This document shows positions 28,626-36,789 of a stretch of DNA of 64,000 nt, piece after piece (positions within the stretch are counted from its first letter, which is position 1; the number at the start of each line of letters is the position of its first letter). The position numbers were made by a program, and so were the translations under genes. The DNA comes from Sulfitobacter sp. CW3 (GTDB taxonomy: Bacteria > Pseudomonadota > Alphaproteobacteria > Rhodobacterales > Rhodobacteraceae), in assembly GCF_019392245.1 (NCBI RefSeq), contig NZ_JAHXRL010000004.1:186001-250000 (forward strand), in the 5' to 3' direction. The notes beneath the pieces are model-generated. The model was not told where the DNA came from. It made no database searches and saw only the letters and a list, made by a program, of their open reading frames with translations.

Positions 28626-29399
28626 ATGCGCGAACGTTTAGGTGATTGGGTCGAAAGCCCAATGGTCAGCAATTTCATTATTGGTGTGATCATTTTTAAT
28701 GCCGCACTGCTGGGCATGGAAACCGCGCCTGCGCTGATGGAGGCGTTTGGCCCGGCGATCTTGTTTCTTGATACCGTCTGTCTTGCGATCTTTATTGTCG
28801 AAATTGCGATCAAGATTATTGCGCGGGGCACGGGGTTTTTCAGAAACGGCTGGAATTTATTCGACTTTGCGGTCGTGGGAATCGCGCTTGTTCCGGCTGT
28901 GCAGGGGCTGTCGGTCCTGCGCGCGCTGCGTATTTTGCGTATCTTGCGGGTGATTTCGGTCGCACCGCGTTTGCGCCGCGTCGTCGAAGGGTTCATCACC
29001 GCATTGCCGGGCATGGGATCGGTGTTTTTGCTGATGACGATCATTTTCTACATCGGCTCTGTCATCGCGACCAAGCTGTTTGCAGGCGCGTTCCCTGAAT
29101 GGTTTGGATCGCTTCCGGCAAGCGCCTATTCGCTGTTCCAGATCATGACATTGGAAAGCTGGTCCATGGGGATCGTGCGCCCGGTGATGGAGGTCTACCC
29201 CTATGCGTGGATGTTCTTCGTGCCGTTCATTTTGGTGACCACCTTTGCGGTGGTGAACCTTTTGGTGGGTTTGATCGTGAATTCGATGCAAGACGCCCAT
29301 CAGGCCGACGAGGTACAGCGCACCGATGTCTACCGCGAGGAAGTCATGCGCAAGTTAGTGCTGATTGAGAAGCAGTTGGCGGAAAAACAGCAACAGTAA
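28626..29399 (+). CDS. Voltage-gated sodium channel, NavBac family
   Basis: This 257-residue protein has six membrane segments like one repeat of a voltage-gated cation channel; four copies form the pore. The S4 voltage sensor (about residues 98-118) has arginines every third position in LRALRILRILRVISVAPRLRR split over two turns. The selectivity filter TLESWSMG (residues 175-182) is the sodium-selective form known from NavAb and from marine roseobacter channels. The C-terminus after S6 ends in a coiled coil (EEVMRKLVLIEKQLAEKQQQ), the usual tetramer bundle. Sodium motility or pH homeostasis are likely roles. Confidence 0.93.
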   Translation: MRERLGDWVESPMVSNFIIGVIIFNAALLGMETAPALMEAFGPAILFLDTVCLAIFIVEIAIKIIARGTGFFRNGWNLFDFAVVGIALVPAVQGLSVLRALRILRILRVISVAPRLRRVVEGFITALPGMGSVFLLMTIIFYIGSVIATKLFAGAFPEWFGSLPASAYSLFQIMTLESWSMGIVRPVMEVYPYAWMFFVPFILVTTFAVVNLLVGLIVNSMQDAHQADEVQRTDVYREEVMRKLVLIEKQLAEKQQQ

Positions 29400-29463
29400 C
29401 GGCTTTTTGACGTCCAAAATTTTTGCTACATGCTAGGCGAAGCTGATAAAGGTCGAAAAGGCC

Positions 29464-29985
29464 ATGGCGAAACGAGGCATGAGAATGAAACGCAGAAATC
29501 TGATTCTGGGCGGCACCGCGTTGGTGGCCCTTGGTGCGTGTGGCGGCGAGAGTAAATTCAAACGGTATAACGGCCCGCAGGTCACCTATGTGATCGCGAA
29601 CAAGGCGGATCGCCGTATGTATCTGATGCACAAAGACAAAGTGCTGAAATCCTATGACTTCAAGCTGGGGTTCGCCCCGGTTGGCCACAAAAGGTTCGAA
29701 GGCGACGGCAAAACGCCCGAGGGGTTGTATCTGATTGACCGTCGCAACCCGAACAGCAAATTCCATCTGTCGTTGGGCATTTCATATCCGAACCAAGCGG
29801 ACCGTGCGATGGCAGCCTTGCTGGATAAAAAGCCCGGCGGCGATATCTTTATTCACGGGCAGAAAAAGCCCGGTGACAAGAACCGCAACGATTGGACGTG
29901 GGGCTGTCTTTCGGTCTCTAACAAAGATATCGAGGATATTTACGCGATGGTGGGTGATGGCACACCGATCGCGTTAAATCCCTGA
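29464..29985 (+). CDS. L,D-transpeptidase lipoprotein (YkuD domain)
   Basis: The N-terminus is a lipoprotein signal with lipobox LGAC followed by Gly-Gly, so the protein is probably anchored in a membrane facing the periplasm. The rest is an L,D-transpeptidase (YkuD) domain with IFIHGQK and the catalytic cysteine in TWGCLSVSN. It would form 3-3 peptidoglycan crosslinks or attach proteins. ATG 29464 is the outermost start; ATG 29485, 7 bases after GAGG, gives a neater signal peptide. The domain is short (about 150 residues), a typical single-domain type. Confidence 0.87.
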   Translation: MAKRGMRMKRRNLILGGTALVALGACGGESKFKRYNGPQVTYVIANKADRRMYLMHKDKVLKSYDFKLGFAPVGHKRFEGDGKTPEGLYLIDRRNPNSKFHLSLGISYPNQADRAMAALLDKKPGGDIFIHGQKKPGDKNRNDWTWGCLSVSNKDIEDIYAMVGDGTPIALNP

Positions 29986-30024
29986 TATTCGGTTGGAAAT
30001 GTGGTGGCGAATAACCGTTGTCGG

Positions 30025-30534
30025 TTATTTGCCCAAGACCATCGTCCACCAGATTTTGCCACTGCTTTCCTGATGCCAGGAGAAACCCATGTTCTGGGCA
30101 TCGGATGCCATAATGATCCGGCGCGTGTCAGGTTGTTCCATCCACGCGGCAAGGGTCTCAAGCTCGGTCTCATAGGTTTCCGAGATCACCTCGCCGACCA
30201 ATGCGCCGGTGTATCCCACGCGCTGGATACGATCGACGGGGGATGACCCGTCAGAGCCAAAGTGCCAAGGACGGTTCTGGTTGGCCATATCACGCGAATG
30301 GGTTGCGGCAGCAGCGTTCAAGGCTGCATCCAGTTGAACCTCGGCCAGACCGGATGCGCCGCGCAATGCATTTACGGAATCAAGCATGCGGAATTGCAGT
30401 TTTCCAGAATCGCTCCGGCTGATGCGGTATAGTTTTGGTAATGCTTTGCCGTCGGTCCCCATTGTCGTCGGGGCGGGCGCACAGGCGGCTAGGGCCACGG
30501 ACAGGGCAATCAGAACGGAAAATAAACGGATCAT
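30025..30534 (-). CDS. CAP/SCP-domain lipoprotein
   Basis: From ATG 30534 (GGAG upstream) the product is 169 residues with a lipoprotein signal MIRLFSVLIALSVALAAC and a CAP (SCP/PR-1) domain: LDAALNAAAATHSRDMA, RPWHFG, GEVISE and WWTMVLG. CAP proteins are secreted or envelope proteins of mostly unknown activity in bacteria. It lies between two L,D-transpeptidase genes, suggesting an envelope role. The frame is open further upstream to 30702 but the extension is implausible. Confidence 0.84.
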   Translation of the reverse strand: MIRLFSVLIALSVALAACAPAPTTMGTDGKALPKLYRISRSDSGKLQFRMLDSVNALRGASGLAEVQLDAALNAAAATHSRDMANQNRPWHFGSDGSSPVDRIQRVGYTGALVGEVISETYETELETLAAWMEQPDTRRIIMASDAQNMGFSWHQESSGKIWWTMVLGK

Positions 30535-30705
30535 GGCGCAGCTCCACGCATTTGAGTGTCTTGATGCCTTAACCCGACCTGCGTTGCAGATCAAACGCAC
30601 ATCGGCGTGAGTGCGCCAGTTGACGTTGGTTTGATTTGATACTGCGACTTTCGGGTCATATATGTGTAACAATAAATGGCTTTTACCAATCCCAGGAGAC
30701 ATTCA

Positions 30706-31311
30706 ATGTCTGACCAAAAGTTTAATCTCTCGTCGCGGCGTGCATTTTTGGCAGGTAGCGCTGCAATGCTGGCGAGCCCTGCGTTTGCTCAAAGCAATGT
30801 GAACGGTGCTGAAACCACAGAAACCGAGCGGGACATAACAGAGACTGTGCGGCGTAATATTTCCAGCTTTCGCACGTTGGACTGGCGGCCATATTTCAGC
30901 GACACCAACAAGGGCGCTGTACTGGTTGATATCGACAGCCGTGCCGTGCATTTTTGGTCTGAAGACCAGACGGTTTACAAACTGTACCCGTCGAGCGTTC
31001 CACTTACGGCTGAGTTGACGCGCCGTGGCCGGACAAGTGTTATTCAAAAGGTGACAGGCCCAACATGGCGGCCAACACCCTCAATGCTCGAGCGCAACCC
31101 TGAGTGGCCAGCCGTTATTGGGCCGGGTCCGGACAACCCTTTGGGCACGCATGCGCTTTATCTAAGCTGGACGTATTACCGTATCCACGGCACCCATGAC
31201 ACACGCAAGATTGGCCGCCGGTCGTCGAATGGTTGCATCGGCTTGTACAACGAACATATCGCCGAGCTTTTCGAACTGACTAATGTTGGCACACAAGTGT
31301 TGCTAATTTGA
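30706..31311 (+). CDS. Tat-exported L,D-transpeptidase (ErfK/YbiS/YcfS/YnhG type)
   Basis: The 201-residue product starts at ATG 30706, 7 bases after AGGAG. It has a twin-arginine signal with SSRRAFLAG and an Ala-x-Ala cleavage site SPAFA, so folded export is likely. The catalytic domain has HGTHDTRKIG and the cysteine in SSNGCIGLYN, the standard L,D-transpeptidase signature. It is divergent from the CAP gene over 171 bp. Together with the upstream transpeptidase it may remodel peptidoglycan or anchor outer-membrane proteins. Confidence 0.9.
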   Translation: MSDQKFNLSSRRAFLAGSAAMLASPAFAQSNVNGAETTETERDITETVRRNISSFRTLDWRPYFSDTNKGAVLVDIDSRAVHFWSEDQTVYKLYPSSVPLTAELTRRGRTSVIQKVTGPTWRPTPSMLERNPEWPAVIGPGPDNPLGTHALYLSWTYYRIHGTHDTRKIGRRSSNGCIGLYNEHIAELFELTNVGTQVLLI

Positions 31312-31451
31312 CGATATTTGCGTGTTTGTGAGGGCAAAACACTGAATCCGGGTTTGCAATCGTAAGCAGATGCTGTTTAGAAAGTTTTACGAGGTAAGTC
31401 TTGGGCGCGTGCTATCACACTGTGAGGTACGCCTTTTCTGGAGGTTATGAT

Positions 31452-31631
31452 ATGAAGAAACTCGTTCTCGCCGCTGCGTTGACAGCTGCTGCATCGAATG
31501 CATTTGCTGGCTCGCTGGCAGATCCAATCATCGAAGCACCCGTAATCGTTGAAGAGTCCACCTCTTCTTCTTCCGGTGTTTTGATTCCTTTGGCGCTGCT
31601 GGTTCTCGTAGCCGCCGCTGTTGCTGACTAA
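31452..31631 (+). CDS. Small exported protein with C-terminal membrane helix, unknown function
   Basis: The 59-residue product begins with a signal peptide MKKLVLAAALTAAASNAFA with a probable cleavage before Gly20. The 40-residue remainder has an acidic stretch (IIEAPVIVEES), a serine run and a hydrophobic C-terminus (VLIPLALLVLVAAAVAD) that could be a membrane anchor. GGAGG lies 10 bases before the ATG. Similar small ORFs next to hemH are, to my memory, common in Rhodobacteraceae and sometimes misnamed ferrochelatase; the role is unknown. A 16-bp palindrome and a strong terminator follow directly. Confidence 0.75.
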   Translation: MKKLVLAAALTAAASNAFAGSLADPIIEAPVIVEESTSSSSGVLIPLALLVLVAAAVAD

Positions 31632-31632
31632 T

Positions 31633-31648
31633 TTAGTCACGTGACTAA
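31633..31648. repeat. 16-bp perfect palindrome
   Basis: TTAGTCACGTGACTAA is a perfect palindrome starting two bases after the stop of the small exported protein gene and ending two bases before a terminator stem. Its centre, TCACGTGA, is shared with the parS core but the outer bases differ, so it is not a canonical parS. Confidence 0.7.
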
Positions 31649-31650
31649 TT

Positions 31651-31680
31651 AAAAGGCGGTGTTTTGCACCGCCTTTTTTT
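31651..31680. terminator. Strong rho-independent terminator
   Basis: An 11-bp perfect stem (31651-31661 with 31667-31677) around TTTTG is followed by a run of T's to 31682. The left arm starts with AAAA, so on the minus strand the hairpin is followed by TTTT and may also stop hemH transcripts. Confidence 0.92.
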
Positions 31681-31762
31681 TGTCTTTTTTTCTGAGAAAG
31701 ATCACACGCTACCCGGTCCCCGTATTCAGGCGGACAGCGCGTAATGATCCGGCAAATTTTGC

Positions 31763-32809
31763 CTAGTCGATCCAACCCTGCAGGTTTTCCTCGATCACGT
31801 TAGACAGCGCTTTGATGTGCAGCTCGTCGTCGTTAAGGCATGGAATATAACGGAATTCCTCGCCACCTGCGTGCTCAAAGCTTTCTTTGATCTCTTCGTT
31901 GATCTCTTCCAGCGTTTCGATGCAATCCGCTGAAAAAGCGGGGGCGCAAACGGCGATCTTTTTGTTGCCAGCCTCGGCCTGACGGGCGACCTCTTCGACA
32001 GTATAAGGTTGCAACCATTCCTCGGGGCCGAATTTCGACTGGAAGGTCGTCATGATCTGGGTGTCGTCCCAGCCCAGCCGTTCTTTCAGAAGGCGCGTCG
32101 TTTTCTGGCACTGGCAGTGATAGGGGTCGCCCTCCATCAGATAGCGCTGCGGCACGCCGTGGTATGAACACAGCAGTTTGTCCGGCTTGGTTTCCATTTT
32201 CGCATAGGCCTGCTCGATCGAGGTGGCCAGCGCTTCGATGTAATCGGGGCGATCGAAATAGGGTTGAACCGTGCGCGCGGCGGGTTGCCATTTTTCCTTG
32301 GCCAAAGCGGCAAAGAACGCATCATTTGCGGTGGCAGATGTGGCCCCGGCGTAATGCGGGTAAAGCGGGAAAAACAGGATCTTTTGGCAGCCTGCTTCGA
32401 CCATCGCTTTGACCTTGGATTCGGTCGACGGGTTGCCATAGCGCATGCAGAAATCGACCATAACTGCGTCACCATACCGCGCCTGCATCGTCTCTTTGAT
32501 CTTGGCTGTTTGCGCTTTGGTGATGGTCATCAACGGGCTTTCGCCGTCTTTTTCATTCCAGATCGATTTGTACGCGGCACCGCTGGTAAAGGGGCGTTTG
32601 GTCAAAATGACCAGTTGCAACAGCGGTTGCCACAGCCACGGGCTGTAATCGATGACGCGGCGATCTGACAGGAATTCCCCTAGATAACGGCGCATTGACC
32701 AGTAATCATAGTTATCTGGCGTGCCAAGATTGGCCAGCAGAATGCCCACTTTGGGTGTCGGTATCTTTGGATGATCCGGCTGGGCATGAACTGGGCAGGT
32801 CTTGGTCAT
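31763..32809 (-). CDS. hemH: Ferrochelatase
   Basis: HemH inserts ferrous iron into protoporphyrin IX, the last step of protoheme synthesis. From ATG 32809 (AAGGA upstream) it has 348 residues. Landmarks are KVGILLANLGTPD at the N-terminus, LFFPLYPHYAGATSA, SYHGVPQRYL with the catalytic histidine, and CAPAFSADCIETLEEI with the conserved glutamate. It lies downstream of the NDUFAF5-like gene on the same strand with 53 bp between them. hemW earlier in the window also handles heme, but is not linked. Confidence 0.96.
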   Translation of the reverse strand: MTKTCPVHAQPDHPKIPTPKVGILLANLGTPDNYDYWSMRRYLGEFLSDRRVIDYSPWLWQPLLQLVILTKRPFTSGAAYKSIWNEKDGESPLMTITKAQTAKIKETMQARYGDAVMVDFCMRYGNPSTESKVKAMVEAGCQKILFFPLYPHYAGATSATANDAFFAALAKEKWQPAARTVQPYFDRPDYIEALATSIEQAYAKMETKPDKLLCSYHGVPQRYLMEGDPYHCQCQKTTRLLKERLGWDDTQIMTTFQSKFGPEEWLQPYTVEEVARQAEAGNKKIAVCAPAFSADCIETLEEINEEIKESFEHAGGEEFRYIPCLNDDELHIKALSNVIEENLQGWID

Positions 32810-32862
32810 TGGTGTATCCTTTTCGCGTGATGAACCGTCAGATAGACGGTTTGTCTGGCAGG

Positions 32863-33681
32863 TCAATCGTTCAGCGGCGTTTCATCAGTGGCAAGGGCAT
32901 CGGCAAGCCGTTGCTGCGCGGAGCCGGGGCGCAGCGGTTTGGGCTGGCTGTCGGACGGGGCCCACCCGGCCAGAAAGATCATTTCAAAGGTTGCCGAAAT
33001 GCGGCCCGTGTCGGTGGCAAAGTTGTCTTGGTATAGTTGGCCAGCAGCGTTGAAGACGGCGCGGCGCGTCGGCTTGCGCAGGCGTGACTGCATGGCGTTT
33101 GCTTCGCCCATTGCACGCAGGTCGCGCATCAGATGCCAGATGTCGCGATATTCGGTCTTAAGCGTCACGGAATCAGCGACGGGCAAGGCAAGGCCCGCGC
33201 GTTGCAGCAGCCCACCGATATCTCGTAGTTCGGCCATGGGTGCCACGCGGGGGGACAGACCGCCGGTAATTTGCGCTTCGGCCTGTGCCAGACAGGCGCG
33301 CAGTTCGTTCAGGGTTTGCCCGCCGAAACTGACCGATAGAAACAACCCGTCAGGTTCAAGCGCGCGGCGCGACTGGATGATCTGGCCGACGGGGTCATTC
33401 GCCCAGTGCAAACCCAGCCCATGCACGACCAGATCATGCGCCGTTTGGTCCAGCGGCAGTGTGTCTGTATCCTGCACGACGGGTGCATCCGGGTACAAAT
33501 CCCCCCAGACCTGCGGAAATCCGGTGACAATTGCCGGTTTGTTAAACGTCCTGTTAACCAAGCTTAGCCGATCCTGAACCTCGTCCAGGGCGGCACGGTG
33601 CAGGAATAATCCATCATCGCTGGCACGGCTGCGGCTGCGGGATAGGGCGGAGATGTCGGTGAGGATGTTTTGTGCGTTCAT
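32863..33681 (-). CDS. SAM-dependent methyltransferase-like protein, NDUFAF5-type
   Basis: The 272-residue protein has a degenerate class I methyltransferase fold; the motif GLHWANDPVGQIIQSRRAL matches the BioC/NDUFAF5 group, in which the hallmark is L-H-W-x-N-D. The alphaproteobacterial members are the relatives of the mitochondrial complex I assembly factor NDUFAF5, which acts on NDUFS7. The function here is inferred by family only. Its ATG is 18 bp from the divergent comF start, so promoters must overlap coding sequence. Confidence 0.75.
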   Translation of the reverse strand: MNAQNILTDISALSRSRSRASDDGLFLHRAALDEVQDRLSLVNRTFNKPAIVTGFPQVWGDLYPDAPVVQDTDTLPLDQTAHDLVVHGLGLHWANDPVGQIIQSRRALEPDGLFLSVSFGGQTLNELRACLAQAEAQITGGLSPRVAPMAELRDIGGLLQRAGLALPVADSVTLKTEYRDIWHLMRDLRAMGEANAMQSRLRKPTRRAVFNAAGQLYQDNFATDTGRISATFEMIFLAGWAPSDSQPKPLRPGSAQQRLADALATDETPLND

Positions 33682-33699
33682 GCAAGGAATAATAAGGTC

Positions 33700-34428
33700 A
33701 TGCTGGCCCAGTTACAAACCGCTGTTGGTCTGATTTATCCGCCTGCCTGTCTGTGCTGCGGCGGGGCCGTCGATGCGCATGCTGGCCTGTGCGGGCCATG
33801 TTGGCGCGATACGGCCTTTGTTTGCGGTGTGATATGTGACAGCTGTGGTATCCCGTTGCCCGGCGGTAACGCGGGCGAGGTGGCGCATTGCGACAGTTGC
33901 CTTGCCCATCCGCCGCCTTGGGTACAGGGGCGTTCGGCGCTGTTATATGCGAATATGGGCCGTAAAATGGTTCTCGCGCTCAAGCATGGCGACCGGCAGG
34001 AAATCGCAAAACCTGCGGCGGTCTGGATGGCCCGCGCTTGGGGTGGCCAATTGCCCGCTGATACGTTGATTACGCCGGTGCCCCTGCATTGGCAGCGGCT
34101 GGTCAAACGGCGCTACAATCAATCGGGCTTGCTGGGGCGTGCGTTGGCCTTGGAAACAGGGTTGGGTTGGTGCCCCGATCTGTTGCAGCGGGTGCGCAGA
34201 ACTGCGTCGTTAGGGGGTAAAACCCGTCATCAGAGGTTCGAGATTTTGGATAACGCGATTTGCGCCCATCCAAAGCGGCGACACATGATGCAGGGCCGAT
34301 CTGTGCTGATTGTTGACGATGTCATGACGTCTGGTGCGACGTTATATGCGGCGGCACGGGCCTGTATTGACGCAGGCGCAGGTCCGATACGCGTCGTTAC
34401 ACTGGCAAGAGTGGCCAAAGACACCTAA
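33700..34428 (+). CDS. comF: ComF family phosphoribosyltransferase-like protein
   Basis: The 242-residue product begins with a zinc-ribbon-like cysteine cluster (CLCCGG, CGPCW, CDSCG, CDSC) and ends with a type I phosphoribosyltransferase fold whose PRPP-binding motif is VLIVDDVMTSGAT. ComF proteins take part in DNA uptake or processing in competent bacteria, but the enzyme activity is undefined. Start is ATG 33700 after AAGG. Other competence genes are not nearby. Confidence 0.88.
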   Translation: MLAQLQTAVGLIYPPACLCCGGAVDAHAGLCGPCWRDTAFVCGVICDSCGIPLPGGNAGEVAHCDSCLAHPPPWVQGRSALLYANMGRKMVLALKHGDRQEIAKPAAVWMARAWGGQLPADTLITPVPLHWQRLVKRRYNQSGLLGRALALETGLGWCPDLLQRVRRTASLGGKTRHQRFEILDNAICAHPKRRHMMQGRSVLIVDDVMTSGATLYAAARACIDAGAGPIRVVTLARVAKDT

Positions 34429-34465
34429 GTCTGTGTTCAACTGATTTGCTGAAAAGGACACAGCT

Positions 34466-34723
34466 ATGAAACCCGTTGAGATTTACACCTCGCCGCTTTG
34501 CGGATTTTGCCACGCGGCCAAGCGGTTGCTGAATGAAAAAGGTGTCAGCTTTGCCGAGGTGGACGTTCTGGCACACCCCGAACGGAAGGCCGAAATGATC
34601 AAACGCGCAAATGGTGGTCGTACGGTGCCGCAGATTTTCGTCGGCGACACACATGTTGGCGGATGTGACGAGCTGTACGCGCTGGAACGCGCGGGCAAGC
34701 TCGACGCGTTGTTGGCCGCCTGA
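34466..34723 (+). CDS. grxC: Glutaredoxin 3
   Basis: This 85-residue protein is a dithiol glutaredoxin that uses glutathione to reduce disulfides. The active site is C12-G-F-C15 (SPLCGFCHAA), rather than the more common C-P-Y-C. Glutathione-binding features TVPQIFVGDTHVGGCDEL are intact. AAGGA lies 9 bases before the ATG. The stop overlaps the following gene by one base (TGATG). Confidence 0.92.
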   Translation: MKPVEIYTSPLCGFCHAAKRLLNEKGVSFAEVDVLAHPERKAEMIKRANGGRTVPQIFVGDTHVGGCDELYALERAGKLDALLAA

Positions 34724-35553
34724 TGAAAGCCGCCCTGATCCAGTTGAATGTCACGGATGATCCGGCCCGCAATCTGGCGGGCACGGTCGAAATGGTGCGG
34801 GATGCGGCGGATCAGGGCGCGCGGTTTGTTCTGACGCCCGAGGTTACGAATTGTGTGTCGACCAGCCGAGACCATCAACGCGCAGTGCTGACCCATGAGG
34901 CGGATGATATAACCCTTGCCGCCCTGCGCGATGTGGCGCGGGACGCAGGCATCTGGTTGCTGATCGGGTCGCTGGGGCTCAAGACGGATGATGCCGACGG
35001 GCGGTTTGCCAATAGGTCGTTCATGATTGATCCTACGGGGCAGATCGTGGCCCGTTACGACAAAATCCATATGTTCGACGTCGATATTGATACCAGCGAA
35101 AGCTACCGCGAATCAGCCGGGTACCGTCCGGGGGATAGGGCGGTTGTGGCTGATACCGACTTTGGGCGCGTTGGGATGACCGTCTGCTATGATATGCGGT
35201 TTCCGATGTTGTATCAGGCGTTGGCGAATGCAGGCGCTGACATTCTGACGATGCCTGCCGCGTTTTCGCCGGTCACAGGTGCCGCGCATTGGCATACATT
35301 GTTGCGCGCGCGGGCGATTGAAACCGGCTGCTTTGTTCTAGCCCCTGCGCAAACGGGCGAACATCTAAGCGATACCAACAAATCGCGGTCCACCTATGGC
35401 CATTCACAGGCGGTTGCCCCCTGGGGCGAGGTGATCCTGGATGCGGGGGATGCGCCGGGGGTTTATCCCTTTGAGATGGACATGACCCGCCTTGCAGATG
35501 CGCGCCGGCGCGTACCAAGCCTTGCCAACCGGCGTGAATTTCAGGCACCTTAG
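34723..35553 (+). CDS. Carbon-nitrogen hydrolase family protein (Nit2/omega-amidase-like)
   Basis: The 276-residue protein is a nitrilase-superfamily amidase with the catalytic triad Glu (LTPEVTN), Lys (YDKIHMFDVD) and Cys (TVCYDMRFP). The length and the KIHMFDVD motif match the Nit1/Nit2 branch, which removes amide groups from deaminated glutathione or alpha-keto acid amides. Coupling to grxC by TGATG fits a glutathione-linked role, but this is inference. A MarR gene follows 7 bp downstream. Confidence 0.87.
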   Translation: MKAALIQLNVTDDPARNLAGTVEMVRDAADQGARFVLTPEVTNCVSTSRDHQRAVLTHEADDITLAALRDVARDAGIWLLIGSLGLKTDDADGRFANRSFMIDPTGQIVARYDKIHMFDVDIDTSESYRESAGYRPGDRAVVADTDFGRVGMTVCYDMRFPMLYQALANAGADILTMPAAFSPVTGAAHWHTLLRARAIETGCFVLAPAQTGEHLSDTNKSRSTYGHSQAVAPWGEVILDAGDAPGVYPFEMDMTRLADARRRVPSLANRREFQAP

Positions 35554-35560
35554 TTAACGT

Positions 35561-35998
35561 ATGAGTGAAAACCGGAATTCATTGGCGATTACATTGATCA
35601 GCGAGCTGTTGTCCGCCGATCAACGCATGCGCAACCGTCTGACGCGGGTGCTGCCCAAAGGCATGGAGATTTCGCATTTTTCCGTGCTGAATAACCTCGC
35701 GTGGCACGATGGTGAAAAAACACCTGCCCAACTGGCCGAGACGTTCAATGTCACACGCGGGGCTATGACCAACACGCTGAACAAACTGTTGTGGGCGGGG
35801 TATGTGCACATCCGGCCCGATTGGGATGATGCCCGTCGCAAGATGGTGGCGATCAGCCCCGCCGGACGGAATGCCCGTGATGATGCGATCCGTTCGATCA
35901 CGCCGTTGATTAACGATGTGGCTGATGAACTGGGCGAGGATCAGGTGCGCGCCACCCTTGAAACGCTGCGCGCATTGCGCAGACATTCCGAGGATTAA
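35561..35998 (+). CDS. MarR-family transcriptional regulator
   Basis: This 145-residue protein has the winged-helix fold of MarR regulators: [32 protein letters not shown] with a basic wing around [16 protein letters not shown], and flanking helices for dimerization. Its position 7 bp after the nitrilase-like gene suggests it could control that operon, though no ligand or operator is seen. The 3' end overlaps convergent ubiG by 4 bp. Confidence 0.88.
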   Translation: MSENRNSLAITLISELLSADQRMRNRLTRVLPKGMEISHFSVLNNLAWHDGEKTPAQLAETFNVTRGAMTNTLNKLLWAGYVHIRPDWDDARRKMVAISPAGRNARDDAIRSITPLINDVADELGEDQVRATLETLRALRRHSED

Positions 35999-36741
35999 GC
36001 GGGCTTTGTGCTGGCGGTGACGTAATTCACGCTAAGATCACGATCAGACAGACGCCAGGACCATGTGATGGGGTTAAACACAAACCCTTTGCGATCGACG
36101 GGGGTCAGCCCCGCATTGCGCAGCAGATCGAACAATTCATCGGGTGTAATGAATTTTGACCATTCATGCGTGCCCTTTGGCAACCAGCGCATCACATGTT
36201 CAGCCCCCACAATCGCCACCATAAAGGATTTTGGATTGCGGTTCAGCGTCGAACAAATCTGCAAGCCGCCGGGTTTCAACAACTGGCGACACGCGGTCAG
36301 GTAATCGATGGGCGATGCGACGTGTTCAACCACTTCCATGTTCAGCACCACATCGAACTGTTCGCCCGCTTCTGCCAGAGCCTCGGCTGTGGTGTGGCGG
36401 TAATCAATTGTCAGGCCGGATTGTTCTGCATGAACCTGCGCGACAGGAATGTTCCCTGCGGCCGCGTCAGCCCCGATCACATCCGCCCCCAATCGCGCCA
36501 TCGGCTCAGAGAGCAACCCGCCACCGCAGCCGATATCCAGAATACGCAGCCCCTTGAATGGCAACGGCGTTTTTAGGTCGCGGTCAAATTCGCCTGCAAT
36601 CTGTTTGGTGATATAATCCAACCGGCACGGGTTCAGCATGTGCAGCGGTTTGAATTTGCCATTCTCGTCCCACCATTCGGCGGCCATGGCCTGAAACTTT
36701 TCAATCTCGGCGGGGTCAACGGTGCTTAGTGGCGCTTGCAT
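35995..36741 (-). CDS. ubiG: Ubiquinone biosynthesis O-methyltransferase UbiG
   Basis: UbiG performs both O-methylations of ubiquinone biosynthesis. From ATG 36741 it has 248 residues. Motifs are [20 protein letters not shown] at the N-terminus (diagnostic for UbiG), the SAM site [17 protein letters not shown] and NMEVVEHV. The frame extends 10 codons upstream but the internal ATG has the better ribosome-binding site (GAGAGA). It is convergent with marR and divergent from pip. Confidence 0.95.
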   Translation of the reverse strand: MQAPLSTVDPAEIEKFQAMAAEWWDENGKFKPLHMLNPCRLDYITKQIAGEFDRDLKTPLPFKGLRILDIGCGGGLLSEPMARLGADVIGADAAAGNIPVAQVHAEQSGLTIDYRHTTAEALAEAGEQFDVVLNMEVVEHVASPIDYLTACRQLLKPGGLQICSTLNRNPKSFMVAIVGAEHVMRWLPKGTHEWSKFITPDELFDLLRNAGLTPVDRKGFVFNPITWSWRLSDRDLSVNYVTASTKPA

Positions 36742-36789
36742 TCTGATCTCTCTGTGCTCTTTTAGGTCCAAAGACTATATAGGCCTGTA

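Noticed and set aside
31633..31648. Second parS site
   Set aside because: Only the central TCACGTGA agrees with parS; outer bases (TTAG/CTAA versus TGTT/AACA) differ, so ParB binding is not expected. Kept as an unexplained palindrome.
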